A stretch of DNA of 64,000 nt. Origin: Sphingobium sp052327305. Its GTDB lineage: Bacteria > Pseudomonadota > Alphaproteobacteria > Sphingomonadales > Sphingomonadaceae. The notes beneath the pieces were generated by a model. The model searched no databases, was not told where the DNA came from, and saw only the letters and a list, made by a program, of their open reading frames with translations. The stretch is taken from the NCBI RefSeq assembly GCF_052327305.1, contig NZ_CP182486.1:1798001-1862000 (forward strand), in the 5' to 3' direction. Position 1 is the stretch's first letter, and every line of letters begins with the position of its first letter. Shown piece after piece: positions 16,674 to 26,022 of the stretch. Both the position numbers and the translations under genes were made by a program.

Positions 16674-17011
16674 CGCCGCGACTGACAACGGAGATGCTTG
16701 TGGGCGTTCTTCTGCGCCGGGCGGATGCGGCGGGGGGCAGCCTCATGGTTCTCCACAAGGGCGACCCGATCGCTGGAACGCTGCTCCTGCAACTCATGGA
16801 AAGAGGGGCATTTATCGGGCTTTTCGAGCGTATGACGTCCCTTGACGGGACAGTATCGCTCGTTCGTTGCGGTCCAGATGAAAGCAGACAACAATCTGAA
16901 ATTATTGAATATATTTCGAGAAGGCGACGCTCCGATCCTGACTTTTGGCTCGTGGAGCTTGATATCGCGAATGGGGAACGGTTCGCCGCTGAAACGATCG
17001 CTTCGGCTTGA
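16670..17011 (+). CDS. DUF1491 family protein
   Basis: 113-residue protein starting at a GTG that overlaps the preceding stop (GTGA). It opens MTPRLTTEMLVGVLLRRADAAGG, contains a VLHKGDPIAGTLLLQL segment and ends DPDFWLVELDIANGERF, a pattern characteristic of DUF1491, found almost only in alphaproteobacteria. No membrane segment and no known catalytic motif. Function unknown; co-transcription with ptsN and the thioesterase is likely from the overlaps. Confidence 0.85.
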   Translation: MTPRLTTEMLVGVLLRRADAAGGSLMVLHKGDPIAGTLLLQLMERGAFIGLFERMTSLDGTVSLVRCGPDESRQQSEIIEYISRRRRSDPDFWLVELDIANGERFAAETIASA

Positions 17012-17189
17012 CTCGCGCCTGAGCTCCGCTAGTTGGCGTGACAGTTTTGTGCGCAGGTAGCCTGCTTCGACCATCAGGGTCATTTTGGGCAAACACGCAG
17101 ACGGGGAGCGACGCGACGCTTCTTAGGGACCGGAATACCGGCTCTTCTGGCGTCGTTCAGGTCGACTCACCGCACTTGCTTGAGTTTAA

Positions 17190-17852
17190 ATGTTCTTGAC
17201 TAAAAAGGTCGCCAGTCTGGCGACGTTTGGACTTGTTTCCGCTGGGTTTGCCGTAGCGGGTATTGGGTCGCTTACCGCGAATGCCCAGCCGGGTGCCTAT
17301 GAGGCGCCAGTCACTATCCAGCCTGATTATGCTGTCACGCTTTCCGATGATGCGCTGTCCCAGCCACAAAGCGCGAGCGCCCCGGCAAGTTCCATCGCTC
17401 CGGTTAACGGCGCGGACGAAGCAATCAGCACCACCCTCCCCGCCTCCCTCGCAGCTCTTGTCGCAGAGCAGGATGAGGGTGAGACATTCGATGCGGACCA
17501 GAACTGCCTGGCGACCGCGATTTATTACGAAGCGCGCAGCGAGAGTCTGGCCGGCCAGCTCGCCGTAGCTCGCGTGATCGTCAACCGCGCCGCATCCGGC
17601 CGGTTCCCCCGCAGCTTGTGCGGTGTCGTTACTCAAGCCGGACAGTTCAGTTTCGTGCGTGGCGGTCGCCTGCCCGATGCGGACAAGAACGACGCTCAGT
17701 GGCGCAATGCCCGCGCGATCGCGCAGATCGCTGTCGATAACGAATGGAAGAGCCAGGCGGAGGGCGCGCTTTTCTTTCATGCGAGCCGCGTTTCGCCGGG
17801 CTGGGGCCGTCAGCGGCTGACTCAGATCGACAATCACATCTTCTATCGCTGA
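17190..17852 (+). CDS. SleB-like cell wall hydrolase, exported
   Basis: Secreted peptidoglycan hydrolase of the SleB/CwlJ (Hydrolase_2) family, 220 residues. A signal peptide covers about 1-32 (MFLTKK, hydrophobic stretch, ANAQ). After a low-complexity Ala/Ser/Pro linker the catalytic domain begins near residue 108 with NCLATAIYYEARSES, whose glutamate is the expected lytic residue, and continues VARVIVNRA, FSFVRGG and the C-terminal VSPGW segment. No clear ribosome-binding sequence precedes the ATG, and the 178-bp gap upstream shows nothing recognisable. Confidence 0.9.
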   Translation: MFLTKKVASLATFGLVSAGFAVAGIGSLTANAQPGAYEAPVTIQPDYAVTLSDDALSQPQSASAPASSIAPVNGADEAISTTLPASLAALVAEQDEGETFDADQNCLATAIYYEARSESLAGQLAVARVIVNRAASGRFPRSLCGVVTQAGQFSFVRGGRLPDADKNDAQWRNARAIAQIAVDNEWKSQAEGALFFHASRVSPGWGRQRLTQIDNHIFYR

Positions 17853-17875
17853 GTGATCTTGGCGATCTTTCAATT

Positions 17876-17890
17876 GTTCTCATAATGTTC
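17876..17890 (+). promoter_or_regulatory. LexA (SOS) box upstream of mmcB
   Basis: GTTCTCATAATGTTC is GTTC-N7-GTTC, the alphaproteobacterial LexA operator. It lies 76-90 bp before the mmcB start codon. mmcB belongs to the LexA regulon in Caulobacter, so the site and gene support each other. Confidence 0.85.
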
Positions 17891-17953
17891 TATGCGGTGT
17901 GAACGCAATTCGCATTGGGCTACGGCCCGAGCGAAGTGTTTCACGCCGCATAG
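17890..17953 (+). repeat. Inverted repeat in the mmcB leader
   Basis: CTATGCGGTGTGAA (17890-17903) is complementary to TTCACGCCGCATAG (17940-17953) with one G-U wobble, giving a 14-bp stem. A smaller GGGC-TACG-GCCC hairpin lies inside. The base of the stem abuts the LexA box, and the ribosome-binding GAGGAA starts at its 3' foot, so the structure could influence translation of mmcB. Confidence 0.55.
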
Positions 17954-17965
17954 AGGAAACGGGTT

Positions 17966-18469
17966 ATGGCAAGCCTTCCGGCTTCTTCTTCTTCCGGCGA
18001 CTGTCCGGATGGCACAGCGCTCGCGGTAACCCGCGGCGTTTTGCGCCTTTTTGCCCGTCACGACATGTTCGGCATCCCTGAAGTCCCGCTGCCTAATGGG
18101 CGGCGGCTCGATATCATGGCGATCGACACGCGCGGCTTCATCGTCGCGGTCGAGATCAAGTGTAGCCGGGCGGATTTGCTGGGTGACGGCAAGTGGCCCG
18201 ACTATTTCGACTATTGTGATCGCTATTTCTGGGCCGTTCCTGCCGGCTTCGACCTCGCACCGTTTGAAGCCGAAGCGCTCTGGCCAACACGGACCGGCCT
18301 CATCGTTGCCGATCAGTATGACGCTGAGATCGTCCGCCCTGCACCGAGCGAACCCTTGGCTCCCGCGCGGCGCAAGGCGGAGGTCCAGCGCCTTGCCCGG
18401 CGCGCGGCCCGGCGCCTGACCGGCTTTGCGGATCCCGGTTTCCAGCCTGGCTGGAGCGAGGAGCTTTAA
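17966..18469 (+). CDS. mmcB: DNA repair protein MmcB (endonuclease-like fold)
   Basis: SOS-induced protein required for mitomycin C resistance in Caulobacter. The protein is 167 residues. A restriction-endonuclease-like core is visible: NGRRLDIMAID (about 46-56), then VAVEIKCSRADLLGDGKW, in which E-x-K follows the aspartate, and YFDYCDRYFWAVP. It starts at ATG 17966 behind a GAGGAA ribosome-binding sequence. A LexA box and a long leader hairpin precede it. The tail is Arg/Ala-rich (RRAARRLTGF). The following gene, a cyclophilin, is 74 bp away. Confidence 0.92.
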   Translation: MASLPASSSSGDCPDGTALAVTRGVLRLFARHDMFGIPEVPLPNGRRLDIMAIDTRGFIVAVEIKCSRADLLGDGKWPDYFDYCDRYFWAVPAGFDLAPFEAEALWPTRTGLIVADQYDAEIVRPAPSEPLAPARRKAEVQRLARRAARRLTGFADPGFQPGWSEEL

Positions 18470-18543
18470 GGCACGCTTGAGCGTATTGGGACTGCCCGCT
18501 AGCCTCTACCGTCCCCTCCTCGTCAGGCCTTAATCGTTCGATC

Positions 18544-19188
18544 ATGCATATTCTTGTTGCCCTCGTCCTTGCCTGCCTGTTCCCCGTCTCCCTCGCGAAC
18601 GCCGCAGAGCCGCCCGTCGTCCGGGTTCGGCTGGAGACCAGCATGGGCTCCATCACTGTCGCGCTCGATACGCGCAGGGCGCCCAAGACCAGCGCGAACT
18701 TCCTCGCTTACGTCGATGATGGTCGGCTGGATGGCACGACTTTCTACCGTGCCGCCCGCGCCAAGGCAGATCCCAAACGCGGTTTCATTCAGGGCGGGAT
18801 CGATACGGATGCCCGCCGGATGTTGGTGCCCCCCATCGTCCTTGAGCCGACCGACAAGACCGGCATTCGCCATCTCGATGGCACGATCTCCATGGCGCGC
18901 AAGGTCGATCCCAACTCGGCGACGGGCAATTTCTCCCTGACGGTCGGCCCCGCGCCGATGCTGGACGCGAACGGTGATTATCGCGGCTATGCGGCTTTTG
19001 GACGCGTTGTTGGCGGCATGGACGTGGTCAAGCGCATCCTCGCGCAGCCCTCGGGTGGCGGTCAGGGGCCAATGCGAGGGCAAATGCTCCTGAAACCCAT
19101 CACCATAACGCGAGCAGTGCGGCTCGACGGGAAGCCAGGGCCGACCAGTCCGATCAAGCCCTGGCTGCTTTATCCGCGAAAGAAATAG
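18544..19188 (+). CDS. Exported cyclophilin-type peptidylprolyl isomerase
   Basis: 214-residue periplasmic prolyl isomerase. The signal peptide is about 1-20 (MHILVALVLACLFPVSLANA). The cyclophilin domain starts at VRLETSMGSITVALD. It keeps FYR in GTTFYRA, GGIDTD in place of the usual GDPT-like loop, GTISMAR and FAFGRVV-like YAAFGRVVGGMDVV. It is the last rightward gene before the convergent gdh gene, with only 19 bp between them. Confidence 0.93.
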   Translation: MHILVALVLACLFPVSLANAAEPPVVRVRLETSMGSITVALDTRRAPKTSANFLAYVDDGRLDGTTFYRAARAKADPKRGFIQGGIDTDARRMLVPPIVLEPTDKTGIRHLDGTISMARKVDPNSATGNFSLTVGPAPMLDANGDYRGYAAFGRVVGGMDVVKRILAQPSGGGQGPMRGQMLLKPITITRAVRLDGKPGPTSPIKPWLLYPRKK

Positions 19189-19207
19189 TCTCCGCTGATT
19201 TCTCCGA

Positions 19208-22200
19208 TCAATGACCGAGCAGGGTGCGCGCCTGCCCACTCAACTGGCCGATCATTGCTGCGCTGGGGGCCGGACTGGTCTGCGCGCGGGACACCTGTCG
19301 GCGGAACTGGCTCACGCGGTCGGCATTCGCCGCGAGCCATGCGTCCACGAATGCGCCGGCAGGGTCGCTTCCTGCGCGTGAGAGGAACGCGAGCCGCATC
19401 TGTTGCAGGTCACGGGCACTTTCCGAGACGAGCAGCCGTTCCCACGGATCGCTCGGGTTCATGCGTGCTGCCGTGGACTGGACCCAGTCAATGCCCAGAT
19501 CCGCCCCCACGCGCGTGAAGGCGTGAGTCATGCCGATCACGTCCGCGCCGGTCTCTCCGGCAAGTTGTGCGAGGCCGACACTGCCGTCCATCTTCACCAA
19601 CAGAAGCGCCTTGCTGGCCAGCGCTTTGGGCGTGCCGAGCGCCGCGAGCTCAGCGGCGATTCCCGCGACACGCCGCGCTGGCTCGGGCTGAAGGAGACTG
19701 TCGACCTGGCGGGCGATGTCCGCGATCCGGCCGTTCAGTCCCGTCACGCCTGCGCTCGGGCTGGTTTCCAGCGGAAGCGAGCGCTGGATGTCGCCAATCT
19801 GCGCGGCCATCGCATCGGCAACATGCCTGTAAAGGGCAAGCCGTGCAGCTTCCGGCATCTTCGCGTGGTCGATTTCGTCCCACAGCGAGCGCACGTCGAA
19901 CAGCCGCTCCGCGATCAGGAACCGGCCGGCCACTTCGGCAAGCGAGCAGCCTTCCTCCTCGGCAATGGTGAAGGGCATGATGACGCCGAGCCTGTTCACG
20001 ATCCGGTTGGCGAGCTTGGTCGCGATGATCGGGCCACGCAGCTGATGGTCGGCGATCGCCTGAGCGTGTGTGGCGCGCATTTCCGGCGGAAAGGCGAGAG
20101 GAAGATCGACCGCGGCCAGCTCGTCATCCGCGAGCGCACTGTCCTCGATCGATTGCTGGATAGCGAGTTTCGCGGTCGAAAGCAGCACGGCGAGTTCCGG
20201 CCGGGTCAGCCCCTGGCCATCCCCCGCGCGGCGCAGAAGCTCCTGATCGCTTGTGAGACCTTCCACCCGGCGGTCGAGATACCTGGCCGCTTCCAGCGTC
20301 TCGATGAGGCGCACATAGGATGCGAGGTCAGCAGTGCCACCCGATTCCGCAATGGAAAGGCCAAGCGCCTGGAGTCGGTTGTCCTCCAGCACGATCTCGG
20401 CGACATCGCTCGTCATCCGCGCGAGCAACGCGTTGCGATCCGCTTCGGCAAGCCGACCTTCCGTCATTTCCTTGTTGAGCGGGATCTTGATGTTGACCTC
20501 ATTGTCCGAGCAATCGACGCCCGCCGAATTGTCGATGAAGTCGGTGTTGATGCGTCCGCCGCCCAGCGCGAAGGCAATGCGGCCTCCTTGCGTAACGCCC
20601 AGATTGGCGCCTTCGCCGATCACCTTGATGCGCAGATCCTCGGCATCGACGCGCAGCCGGTCATTCGCGGCATCGCCTACCTCGGCATTGTTCTGGCTGG
20701 CTGCCTTAACATAAGTGCCGATGCCGCCGAACCAGAGCAGGTCCGCTTCCGCGCGGAGCAGTGCGGAGAGGAGCACCGTCGGCTCCATCGCGCTTTCCTG
20801 CGTGCCGATCAGCGCCTTCATTTCCGCCGAAAGGGGAATGGACTTCACTGAGCGGGGGAATACGCCGCCGCCTTTTGAGATCAGGCGCTTGTCATAGTCG
20901 TCCCAGCTGGAACGCGGCAGCTTGAAGAGGCGCTGGCGTTCCTTCCAGCTCGCCGCCGGATCGGGATCGGGGTCGATGAAGATGTGGCGATGGTCGAAGG
21001 CGGCGACCAGCTTGATTGCCTTGGAAAGCAGCATGCCGTTTCCGAACACATCGCCGGACATGTCACCCACGCCAATGACCCGGACGCTGTCCTTCTGCAC
21101 GTCGACGCCCATTTCCGCGAAATGGCGCTGGACGCTAATCCACGCGCCGCGCGCGGTGATCCCCATGGCTTTGTGATCATAGCCATTCGAGCCGCCGGAA
21201 GCGAAGGCGTCGCCCAGCCAAAAGCCATGCTCCAGAGCGATGCCATTGGCCACGTCGGAAAATGTGGCCGTGCCTTTGTCCGCCGCGACGACGAAATAGG
21301 GATCTTCGTCGTCCCGAATGACGACGCCCTCTGGATGGATGACCGCCCCCTTGACGATATTGTCCGTTAGCGAGAGCAGGGCGCGAATGAAAATGCGGTA
21401 GCTCTCCGTGCCCTCGGCAAGCCAAGCCTCGCGGTCCGTGGCCGGGTTGGGCAGATGCTTGGGGTAGAACCCGCCCTTGGCACCTGTCGGCACAATGACC
21501 GCGTTCTTCACGCGCTGCGCTTTCATGAGGCCTAATATCTCGGTGCGGAAATCATCCCGCCGGTCGGACCAGCGCAGGCCGCCGCGCGCAACGGGTCCGG
21601 CGCGCAGGTGCACGCCCTCGACACGGGGGCTATAGACCCAGATTTCCCGCCAGGGCAGCGGCTTGGGCAGGCCCGGCACCTTTGCACTGTCGATCTTGAA
21701 GGCCAGCGCCTCGTTTGCTGCAGGCGTGAAGGCATTGGTGCGGAGCGTCGCCTCGATCACCGCGCGGGTTAGGCGCAGGATGCGATCATCATCGATGGCG
21801 CTGACTTGCTCCAGCGCATCGTCGATCTCCTTGCCGATCTTCGCGGCGCGCCGGGCATCGGCAGCGGCGGGATCGTGGAGGGCGTGGAAGAGCGAAACGA
21901 GCAGGCTCGTGATCGGCGCGTTGCGGCGCATCGCGTCCACCACAGTGGAAAGGCCATAGGCGCTTCCCGTCTGTCGCATGTAGCGAAAGAAGGCGCGCAG
22001 CAGCACGACATCGGTCGGCGCGAGCGCGTTCGTCACGATGAGTTCGGCGAAACGATCATTCTCGGCGCGGCCTTCCAGCACGGCGGAGAGGGCGCCGGCT
22101 ACCACATCGCCCCGCTCCTCAACTGACGAGCTCGGCCCGCCATCCTGCCGTTCGAGGACGAAGCGCTGAATGTGTCCGAGCGCACCGTTCTCGCCCACGG

Positions 22201-23857
22201 CCGTGGTCAGCTCCTCGATGGCGCGAAAGCCGAAATTCTCCAGCGCCGGCACGGCGCGCGAGAGCACTAGCGGTTCCGCGCTGTAGACCTTGGCACGCAG
22301 GCGCGTGTCACCGTCCTCGGGGTTGCGATAAATCCTCACTCCACAGGTCGCGGCATCGGAGAGTCCATGCAGCGCCAATATATCCTGCGCGGCTTCCATG
22401 GCGCCCGCGCCTTCGCGGTAGGCGATGGGAAAGCCGGGCGCGAAGCGCTGGGCAAGCACAGCGGCGCGATTGCCTTCGCCTAGTTCCGCCAAGGCGCTTT
22501 CGACGGCGGGGGACCAGCCCCGGAGCATCAAATGGAGCTGGGCGTCGAGCTGAGAGACGTTCGGCAACCGGCCCTCGCCTCGCAGGTCATGCGTGAAGCG
22601 CAGCAGGGCAAGGCCGCTCTCCTCCAACGCAATGGACCAGCCCAGCAGCGGCGCATTGGCCGCTGCGCTGATCAGATTCGCCACGATCTCGCGCCGGGCC
22701 GTGGAGACATCCTCGCGCATCAGCCAGACGAAGGTGAAGAGATGACGCTGGAGTGGGCCAGTGACCAGCTCGATGCGCGGCCGGGGGCGGTCGGCAAGCG
22801 ACATGGCGGCCAGCACGAGCCTGTCGCGCTGGACTGCATCCAGACTGAGCAGCAGGTCGTGCGGAAGCGTGGTCAGTGCGTGAACCAGCGCCTTTCCGGC
22901 ATGGCCCACCGGATCGAAATGGTTTCGCGCCATCAGCGCGGCGAGCGTGTCACGCAGGATCGGCACGTCATCGGGGGACGCGGAGAGCGCGGCACTTGTC
23001 CACAGGCCGGCATGAATCGAAAGCGCAGTGACTGCGCCGTCCTCGTTCACTGGAACGATGAAGAGATCGATGAGAACGCGGCGATGCACGCGCGACATGG
23101 TGTTGGACTTGAGGATCAGCGGCGCGGCGTTGCCCGCGTCGAACCAGTCGAAAGCCGCCGCGATTGTCGCCGCGCTCAGGAGCGGTTCGCCCGCGAAGGT
23201 TGCAATCCCCTTGGCACGGCTGCTGCTCCCGTCGCGCAGGCGCGTCTCGTGGCCCAGCAGCGTGAGATTGCCCTTGAGGAACCAGCGCAGCAGATCGCCC
23301 CCTTCCCCGGCGCCCAGACGGTTCGTGTCGGTCAGCATGGCTTCGGTAAGCGGCTTCCACGCCAAGACGGCGGCGCGCACATGGGCCAGCGTCAGGTCCA
23401 GTTCGCGGGCAAGAGCCTGCCGGCCTTTCGCATCCAGCCGGTCGGTCTCGATATAGACGAATGATTCGCGGCGGGCGCCCTCCTCGTCGCCCATGGCGAT
23501 CAGGCGACCCTCCGCGTCGCGACGCGCCGACAGAATGGGATGAACGAGCACGTGGATGACGAGACCGGCGTGACTGAGCGTGTTGGCGATGCTGTCCACC
23601 AGGAACGGCATGTCCGTATTCACGATGGCGAGGCGCTGGCGGCGAATGCCGTCGATCCGCGCGTCGTCCCCCAGACTCTCGATCACGACGACGCTCTCGT
23701 CGCCATTGCGCACGACAGCGGCGGACGCCATGAACTCGCCCGCAGCGGCGATTGCCTCCTGCGTCATGGTCGGCGCATCGATGTCATGCATGCGATCGGC
23801 GAAGCTGCGCGCGATCTCCTGCGCGAAGTCCGAATGTTCAGCTATGGGGGTGCTCAT
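19208..23857 (-). CDS. gdhB: NAD-specific glutamate dehydrogenase, large (180-kDa) type
   Basis: Catabolic oxidative deamination of glutamate to 2-oxoglutarate with NAD. At 1549 residues it belongs to the GDH-180 class, with long regulatory N- and C-terminal regions around a central catalytic core. The core contains GPVARGGLRWSDR and PTGAKGGFYPK near residues 755-795, including the substrate-binding lysine, then DMSGDVFGNGML and GGIGTYVKA in the NAD-binding part. It runs toward the cyclophilin gene and starts at ATG 23857. The product feeds the TCA cycle at the 2-oxoglutarate dehydrogenase step encoded at the right end of the window. The gene symbol is by family, not by proven orthology. Confidence 0.95.
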   Translation of the reverse strand: MSTPIAEHSDFAQEIARSFADRMHDIDAPTMTQEAIAAAGEFMASAAVVRNGDESVVVIESLGDDARIDGIRRQRLAIVNTDMPFLVDSIANTLSHAGLVIHVLVHPILSARRDAEGRLIAMGDEEGARRESFVYIETDRLDAKGRQALARELDLTLAHVRAAVLAWKPLTEAMLTDTNRLGAGEGGDLLRWFLKGNLTLLGHETRLRDGSSSRAKGIATFAGEPLLSAATIAAAFDWFDAGNAAPLILKSNTMSRVHRRVLIDLFIVPVNEDGAVTALSIHAGLWTSAALSASPDDVPILRDTLAALMARNHFDPVGHAGKALVHALTTLPHDLLLSLDAVQRDRLVLAAMSLADRPRPRIELVTGPLQRHLFTFVWLMREDVSTARREIVANLISAAANAPLLGWSIALEESGLALLRFTHDLRGEGRLPNVSQLDAQLHLMLRGWSPAVESALAELGEGNRAAVLAQRFAPGFPIAYREGAGAMEAAQDILALHGLSDAATCGVRIYRNPEDGDTRLRAKVYSAEPLVLSRAVPALENFGFRAIEELTTAVGENGALGHIQRFVLERQDGGPSSSVEERGDVVAGALSAVLEGRAENDRFAELIVTNALAPTDVVLLRAFFRYMRQTGSAYGLSTVVDAMRRNAPITSLLVSLFHALHDPAAADARRAAKIGKEIDDALEQVSAIDDDRILRLTRAVIEATLRTNAFTPAANEALAFKIDSAKVPGLPKPLPWREIWVYSPRVEGVHLRAGPVARGGLRWSDRRDDFRTEILGLMKAQRVKNAVIVPTGAKGGFYPKHLPNPATDREAWLAEGTESYRIFIRALLSLTDNIVKGAVIHPEGVVIRDDEDPYFVVAADKGTATFSDVANGIALEHGFWLGDAFASGGSNGYDHKAMGITARGAWISVQRHFAEMGVDVQKDSVRVIGVGDMSGDVFGNGMLLSKAIKLVAAFDHRHIFIDPDPDPAASWKERQRLFKLPRSSWDDYDKRLISKGGGVFPRSVKSIPLSAEMKALIGTQESAMEPTVLLSALLRAEADLLWFGGIGTYVKAASQNNAEVGDAANDRLRVDAEDLRIKVIGEGANLGVTQGGRIAFALGGGRINTDFIDNSAGVDCSDNEVNIKIPLNKEMTEGRLAEADRNALLARMTSDVAEIVLEDNRLQALGLSIAESGGTADLASYVRLIETLEAARYLDRRVEGLTSDQELLRRAGDGQGLTRPELAVLLSTAKLAIQQSIEDSALADDELAAVDLPLAFPPEMRATHAQAIADHQLRGPIIATKLANRIVNRLGVIMPFTIAEEEGCSLAEVAGRFLIAERLFDVRSLWDEIDHAKMPEAARLALYRHVADAMAAQIGDIQRSLPLETSPSAGVTGLNGRIADIARQVDSLLQPEPARRVAGIAAELAALGTPKALASKALLLVKMDGSVGLAQLAGETGADVIGMTHAFTRVGADLGIDWVQSTAARMNPSDPWERLLVSESARDLQQMRLAFLSRAGSDPAGAFVDAWLAANADRVSQFRRQVSRAQTSPAPSAAMIGQLSGQARTLLGH

Positions 23858-23986
23858 CGAATGTCTCTCCTGGCGCCGGGCATTGAGTGCAGCGCGAACG
23901 CTGACCGGCGCTCTGTGATAGAAGAGCTCTAGCCCTAAGACGGGATCGCTTCAATTCAATGGCGCCCGATCTGACGCGGCGCGAGG

Positions 23987-25288
23987 TCAGCGCGCGGCGG
24001 CGAGGCTTTCCAGTACGCGCTCCGAGAGGCGATCCTCGGGCGAAAGCCCGCCGAGCACGAGAAGCGACCCGTCCGGCGCTTGCCGGACCACGACCACGGC
24101 CAACGCAGTTTCATCGAAGGAGAGGTCGTCAAGTGGTACGGGTGCCACGTCCGCCAGACGCTGGCGTGCTCTGGTCACCGCGCTTGGGCGATCAGTGCTC
24201 TTGCCGTTCCGCGCCAGCGCGCGCGCTTTGGCGACATAGGCCTTGAGGCCGCCCGGTTCCGAGCCAAGCAGTGTGGCAAGCTGGCCCGGCTCTACCCGGG
24301 TCTCAATCGCGTGCTCGATCGCGCGGGCAAACTCGGCCATGCGGGTCTTGTCATAATCGGCGCCGAAGACGAGCCGCACGAGAGTCGCGGTCGGATGGCG
24401 CTCGCTCTCGGCGAGGCCGGCATCGGCCAGAAGCTCGATATAATCCGCGCGGCGTGCCCGCGCCAGCAGAGCGAAGGCATGGGCGAGACCCACGGCGCGA
24501 TAGAGTGCCTGACGGCCGCGCCCTTCGGCGGAGACGGCGATCGACGCCGCTTCCCGCGCGGCGGCGAGATGATCGACGAGGGCTTCATCCTCGCCCGGTT
24601 CCGCTACGATGTCGTCGCTTTCATCCTCATCGATCATGAGACCTGTGAGATCGAGGATCGTACTGGCCGGTGGTAGCGCTGAGGGGCCGTCCGCCCAGAT
24701 CGGGGCAGGCGACTCTTTGCTCGCCGCGTGCGTAAGCGTCGCTTCCACTTCAGCCGCGATGCTGTCCATGAGCGCGTCGCTCGCCACTTCCTTCCAGCTG
24801 ATGACGCCATAGACGAAATCGATCGTCTCGCCGTCGGAGGAGAAGGGCATCATGATGCCGCGGTACAGGATCTCCGCGTCGCGCTGATTCGTGAACTCCG
24901 CTTCGAAGCTGATCGGCGCGGCATTGGCGACGATCTGCAGATAATGGTCAGTGAGGCGCGAAAGAAGCGTGCGCGGGGGAACCTGATCGACTCTGCTTAT
25001 CGGGCCGTCGATATCGCATTGGGTGGCAAGCGCCCCGCCCAAGAAAATAATGGCCGGATTCTCCGTGCCCGCCGAGAAATCGAGCAGAACGGAGTGGGAG
25101 CCGAAATCCCGAATATCGGCCGGGTCGAGATCCTCTATGGAGGGCAGGCTCTTGTCGCCCAGCAACGACGTCCAGTAATTATAGGCACGCACATGCATGC
25201 GCCGCTCATCGAAGCGGATGATGGGCGGAGCTTCGAAATAGGTATCGTCCCGACTGTCGTCGGCCTGGCTTCGCAATTTTATAGCCAT
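23987..25288 (-). CDS. PAS-like domain protein of unknown role
   Basis: 433-residue soluble protein. Residues about 20-170 resemble a PAS-type sensor module found in sphingomonads and relatives: an RFDERRMHVRAYNYWTSLL opening, DLDPADIRDFGSHSVLLD, and MPFSSDGETIDFVYGVISW closing the fold. The rest is acidic and Ala-rich, then helical, without a recognisable output domain such as a kinase or DNA-binding motif. It lies 129 bp upstream of gdhB on the same strand, so the two may share transcription, and diverges from tRNA-Thr. Function unknown. Confidence 0.7.
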   Translation of the reverse strand: MAIKLRSQADDSRDDTYFEAPPIIRFDERRMHVRAYNYWTSLLGDKSLPSIEDLDPADIRDFGSHSVLLDFSAGTENPAIIFLGGALATQCDIDGPISRVDQVPPRTLLSRLTDHYLQIVANAAPISFEAEFTNQRDAEILYRGIMMPFSSDGETIDFVYGVISWKEVASDALMDSIAAEVEATLTHAASKESPAPIWADGPSALPPASTILDLTGLMIDEDESDDIVAEPGEDEALVDHLAAAREAASIAVSAEGRGRQALYRAVGLAHAFALLARARRADYIELLADAGLAESERHPTATLVRLVFGADYDKTRMAEFARAIEHAIETRVEPGQLATLLGSEPGGLKAYVAKARALARNGKSTDRPSAVTRARQRLADVAPVPLDDLSFDETALAVVVVRQAPDGSLLVLGGLSPEDRLSERVLESLAAAR

Positions 25289-25459
25289 ATGTCCTTACCG
25301 TCCGGGCATGGGGATGTGTCCCATCCTCACCTCCGCGTAGTAAAGGCGAGGTAAAGATCGGCGTGGAAGGCATTTGCCCGTGCGGCAGGCTTGCATGAGC
25401 GCGGAGGTGCTGATAAGCGCCGCCCCTGCCCTTACCGAGAATGTCGATTGGGCACCGGA

Positions 25460-25535
25460 GCCGCTTTAGCTCAGCCGGTAGAGCACATCATTCGTAATGA
25501 TGGGGTCAGGTGTTCGAGTCACCTAAGCGGCACCA
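25460..25535 (+). tRNA. tRNA-Thr (anticodon CGT)
   Basis: 76-nt cloverleaf with encoded CCA. The acceptor stem pairs GCCGCTT with AAGCGGC. The D-arm is GCTC...GAGC, the anticodon stem CATCA/TGATG encloses loop TTCGTAA with anticodon CGT, and the T-arm contains GTTCGAGTC. Discriminator base is A at 25532, followed by CCA. It reads ACG threonine codons. The 3' end borders the lower-GC toxin-like locus, as often seen at tRNA-associated islands. Confidence 0.95.
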
Positions 25536-25651
25536 CTTCCCATTTCCTGTCTGATCCGGCGATCGAGACTCTATCCGCGCGACAAGTGTAGTTGACTTGT
25601 TGGAAAATGTTGCTGATATGTTCTCGCCACTTTCACATATGAGGTGGCATA

Positions 25652-26022
25652 GTGGACATATCATCGCAGGATAGAAGGCGCGCTTTTCCCATTGGCTGCG
25701 AACGGGCCGCGCGCTTCCTTTGCAGACCCGGGATGAAGTCGAACTCAAATTCAATCCCTATCATGACCCGCGAAACGGGCAGTTCACCTTTGCACCTGGC
25801 GGCCTTCGATCGCTTAGCAGGGTGATCGTGTCGCATGGCATGCGAAATATAGGTCGCCTTCCCCGTCCTTCCCATGCCGGTGCAGGGTAGTCGAAATTCA
25901 CAGAATCTCTCCACGGACAGCCAAAGCGCGGTGCCAACGGATGCCGTTTATCGCCCTGACAACAGAGACGTGCAGTCCCTCCATTTCGTTCCCGCGTCCG
26001 CCACGGGCCTCACGCGGCAGTA
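25652..26022 (+). pseudogene. Frameshifted N-terminal header of a toxin-like gene
   Basis: Coding sequence continues through three reading frames before the intact downstream frame. A GTG at 25652, behind a GAGGTGG ribosome-binding sequence, starts VDISSQDRRRAFPI. From about 25690 to 25860 another frame encodes WLRTGRALPL then FNPYHDPRNGQFTFAPGG. From about 25865 to the TAA at 26022 the first frame resumes with TDAVYRPDNRDVQSLHFVPA. The next piece, in the third frame, is the gene annotated at 25941-26765. The N-P-x-H-D-P-x-x-G-x-F-T motif is familiar from headers of sphingomonad toxin-like proteins. Either a decayed gene or base-calling errors explain the shifts. Confidence 0.55.

Noticed and set aside
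19208..23857. Long open frames on the strand opposite gdhB and other large genes
   Set aside because: They are antisense readings produced by high-GC codon bias; none has a conserved motif or proper start signal.
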